From Bryobacteraceae bacterium (GTDB taxonomy: Bacteria > Acidobacteriota > Terriglobia > Bryobacterales > Bryobacteraceae): a stretch of 64,000 nucleotides of DNA. Positions 62,157 through 64,000 of this stretch are shown piece by piece; the stretch's first letter is position 1, and every line of letters begins with the position of its first letter. The notes under the pieces are model-generated. The model did no database searches and was not told the origin of the DNA. It saw only the letters and a program-made list of their open reading frames with translations. The position numbers and the translations under genes were made by a program. The stretch is from NCBI GenBank assembly GCA_023384675.1, contig JAHDVK010000018.1:1-64000 (forward strand). The letters are read 5' to 3'.

Positions 62157-64000
62157 TTATTCCTTCCCCATGGAGAATTGGCCGGCCCACGCCTGAGGCC
62201 GTGCCCGCCAGGCTCCTGCTTGCAGGCTCGCGGTCCGCGCTTGCGCCAACGCCTCGTCCGCCGCCGCCCCCCGGGTCAAGGCCTCATAGAAGTCCTCAAA
62301 GAACTCGCCTGGATCATCCGCCACGCGCCACAACGACGCCACCACCCCGCGCGCCCCGGCCGCGAGCCAGGCTTGCGTAAATCCCTGCAAACCCGCGCCC
62401 GGCAAATGATCGCCCATCCCCGAACCACACCCGCTCAACACAACCAGCGCGCCTGTGGCGTCCAGCGCCCCCGCAACCCCGCTCGCCGTCAACAACTGCG
62501 GACGCCCATCAGCATGCATCGATAGCGCCAGAAACATCTCCCGGGGACGCGCCGCCCTCCGGCCCGAGTTCGGGGCCTGCGGCAGATCGTAAGCGTCCGC
62601 CGGAGGACGCCCCTCCACAAAATGCGCCGCCACATGGACCACCGCCGGACGCCGCTCCAGCGCAGCCTCCAACCCTTCCAGTCCCGCCTCCGGCCCCGTG
62701 TGCTCGTCCGCCTCCATCCCAACCCTGCGCGCCACCGCCGCTACTCTCCGGACCTCCACTCCGCTACCGGCCAGTCGCGGCATCTCCCAGACCGCAAGGC
62801 CTGCGCCGCCACGCCCCCCGCCGGCCCGCGCTCCCGCGGCGGTCTTCATCGCCCCGCGCCGCGGATCCGCCCGGTTGTAAACCGCATCGCCAAATGCCGC
62901 CAGCCCGCCCCGCTCCCACCCTTCGGGCCGGGGTTCCCGGAAGCTGAGTACCGGCACCAGCCCCACCGGCCGCCCCGGATCCAACACCGCCCATGGGAAG
63001 GTGAACATCACATCGTCGGCCGAAACCAACCACCGTCGCGCCCCCGCCGCCGCTTGCCCGGCCCACCCCACCCACTCGCGCGCCACCAGTGCCGCCTCCC
63101 CCCGCCAACCCTCGCCATCCCGGCTCACGGCCGCTCGCATACCAGCCACTTGTTCCGCCAGCCGGGCGCGCGCCGGAAGTCTGCCACAATAGAACTCCTC
63201 GCGCGTCAGCACCCACCCCCAGGACTCCTCCTCGCCCGCCAGGAAACTCAGGTACGCTTCCCCCGGGGCCAGGCTTGATTGAAGCTGTTCAACCGACGGA
63301 ACCTTACGGTAGCTCCAGTCCGTCCCCACACCGGCTTCCTGCTCGATCCGCGCCAGCCGCGCGCGCAACTCCGCGGCCTCCCACGCCGTGGGCGCCGCGC
63401 CGGCCGCGCGCCGGGCCTCTTGGTCGCGCAGCCTTGCCAGCGCTTCGCTGTGTTCCGGAGCAATCCTCCCCTTCCGCCAGCGTCCGCGCCAGGCCGCGTT
63501 CCGCAGCCCTGTCGCACGCGTCGCCTCCACCGCCAGAAACGCCTCGCGCGCCGAAGCCCCTTCCCCGCGCGCCATCAGCAGACCCACCAGCAATTCCACC
63601 GCCGCGGCCTCCGTCACATCCGCCGCCGACTGCATCCACTGCGACGATGGCAATAGCGTCCGCCATCCCTGCGCGTTTGCTGCCGCCTTCCGCGCCTCCG
63701 CGAGCGCCTCTTCCGGCCTGCCCGCCGCTCTCAAAACCAAGGCCCGTTCGTAGTTGCCCCACCAGCCCGTGCCTCCCGCCGGCGAATGCCTCGCCGCTTC
63801 CGCCGCCGCTTCGCTCAGCCGGACCGCCTCATCCACCCGGCCTTGCGCCAGGCGTAAACGCGCCAATGCCCTGCAGGACGACTCCAGGTGCGGCAGCTTT
63901 CCGAGCCGGCGAATCCGGTAGGAGGCCGTCAAATACTCCTCGGCTTCCTCCAACTCCCCTTCCCTCAGCGCCAGCCCGCCTTGCTTGTCCAAAACCTGCG
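62157..64000 (-). CDS. TPR-CHAT caspase-like protease, 5' end beyond the window
   Basis: At least 614 codons are visible and the reading frame stays open to the window edge, so the N-terminus is missing. The visible N-terminal part is made of tetratricopeptide-like helix pairs (GELEEAEEYLTASYRIRRLG, QGRVDEAVRLSEAAAE). The C-terminal 300 residues are a CHAT peptidase with the His of VHVAAHF (codon at 62622-62624) and the Cys of LSGCGSG (codon at 62427-62429) as catalytic dyad. CHAT proteins are caspase relatives that cleave target proteins after a TPR-sensed signal. The gene is first in a CHAT-sigma-anti-sigma operon. Confidence 0.9.
   Translation of the reverse strand, partial: QVLDKQGGLALREGELEEAEEYLTASYRIRRLGKLPHLESSCRALARLRLAQGRVDEAVRLSEAAAEAARHSPAGGTGWWGNYERALVLRAAGRPEEALAEARKAAANAQGWRTLLPSSQWMQSAADVTEAAAVELLVGLLMARGEGASAREAFLAVEATRATGLRNAAWRGRWRKGRIAPEHSEALARLRDQEARRAAGAAPTAWEAAELRARLARIEQEAGVGTDWSYRKVPSVEQLQSSLAPGEAYLSFLAGEEESWGWVLTREEFYCGRLPARARLAEQVAGMRAAVSRDGEGWRGEAALVAREWVGWAGQAAAGARRWLVSADDVMFTFPWAVLDPGRPVGLVPVLSFREPRPEGWERGGLAAFGDAVYNRADPRRGAMKTAAGARAGGGRGGAGLAVWEMPRLAGSGVEVRRVAAVARRVGMEADEHTGPEAGLEGLEAALERRPAVVHVAAHFVEGRPPADAYDLPQAPNSGRRAARPREMFLALSMHADGRPQLLTASGVAGALDATGALVVLSGCGSGMGDHLPGAGLQGFTQAWLAAGARGVVASLWRVADDPGEFFEDFYEALTRGAAADEALAQARTASLQAGAWRARPQAWAGQFSMGKE

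Noticed and set aside
62157-64000. Possible link of the CHAT protease to a CRISPR type III-E (Craspase) system.
   Set aside because: No CRISPR repeats or cas genes are visible; the neighbours are a sigma factor and an anti-sigma factor.

Overview
This 64-kb window looks like a chromosomal stretch of a high-GC acidobacterium, most likely of the Bryobacterales/Solibacter group. The clues are a roughly 1,160-residue Oar-like TonB receptor with an N-terminal carboxypeptidase-regulatory-like domain, a choice-of-anchor-V protein whose C-terminal module is typical of Solibacter proteins, a fragment of the TIGR03437-type domain common in that group, a sigma factor/zf-HC2/CHAT-TPR cassette, a PEP-CTERM protein and abundant secreted hydrolases. 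The assignment comes from family knowledge and was not tested by a search. I see no rRNA, tRNA, insertion sequence, prophage or CRISPR array.

Layout. 1-10 kb: GH5-like glycosidase, radical SAM protein, AraC regulator, DinB and orphan HEPN proteins, SGNH hydrolase, a tandem two-domain esterase and a LOG-family protein. 9.4-14 kb: gdx-gluQRS operon, anchor-V protein and a secreted M3 peptidase. 14-18 kb: sulfate ABC transporter operon sbp-cysT-cysW-cysA. 18-21 kb: RhlE-type helicase, a 57-residue membrane protein not previously delineated, dienelactone hydrolase and DUF1326 protein, followed by a REPIN-like palindromic repeat. 21-25 kb: minus-strand operon aminotransferase-methyltransferase-yraN-galT.

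24.9-31.2 kb: a tightly packed plus-strand operon of rhodanese, ArsC/Spx-like protein, secreted esterase, archease, RtcB RNA ligase, UDP-glucose dehydrogenase, GNAT and a membrane protein. The ArsC-like gene has an in-frame TGA exactly where the family has its redox cysteine (KPT-U-TTCRKA), with a SECIS-like hairpin 21 nt downstream. I read it as a selenoprotein, and it is the most interesting signal in the window.

31-42 kb: outer-membrane barrel, two-subunit molybdenum hydroxylase, phosphomannomutase, membrane-fused spermidine-synthase-like protein, MscL, NUDIX hydrolase and the large TonB receptor. 42.5-46.5 kb: a PaaK-like ligase overlapping a ligase-carrier-thioesterase protein with a Cys nucleophile. 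46-60 kb: mostly housekeeping (aldolase, ribF, PhnP-like, leuS, nfo, gph, ftsH, tilS, KdsC-like phosphatase) with a PEP-CTERM gene and a decayed TIGR03437 fragment. 60.8-64 kb: CHAT-TPR protease (cut by the window end), sigma factor and ZAS-type anti-sigma candidate in one operon.

Non-ATG starts (TTG or GTG) are frequent, and many genes overlap by ATGA or GTGA. Long open frames antisense to real genes are common because of the GC-rich third codon positions and were left out.
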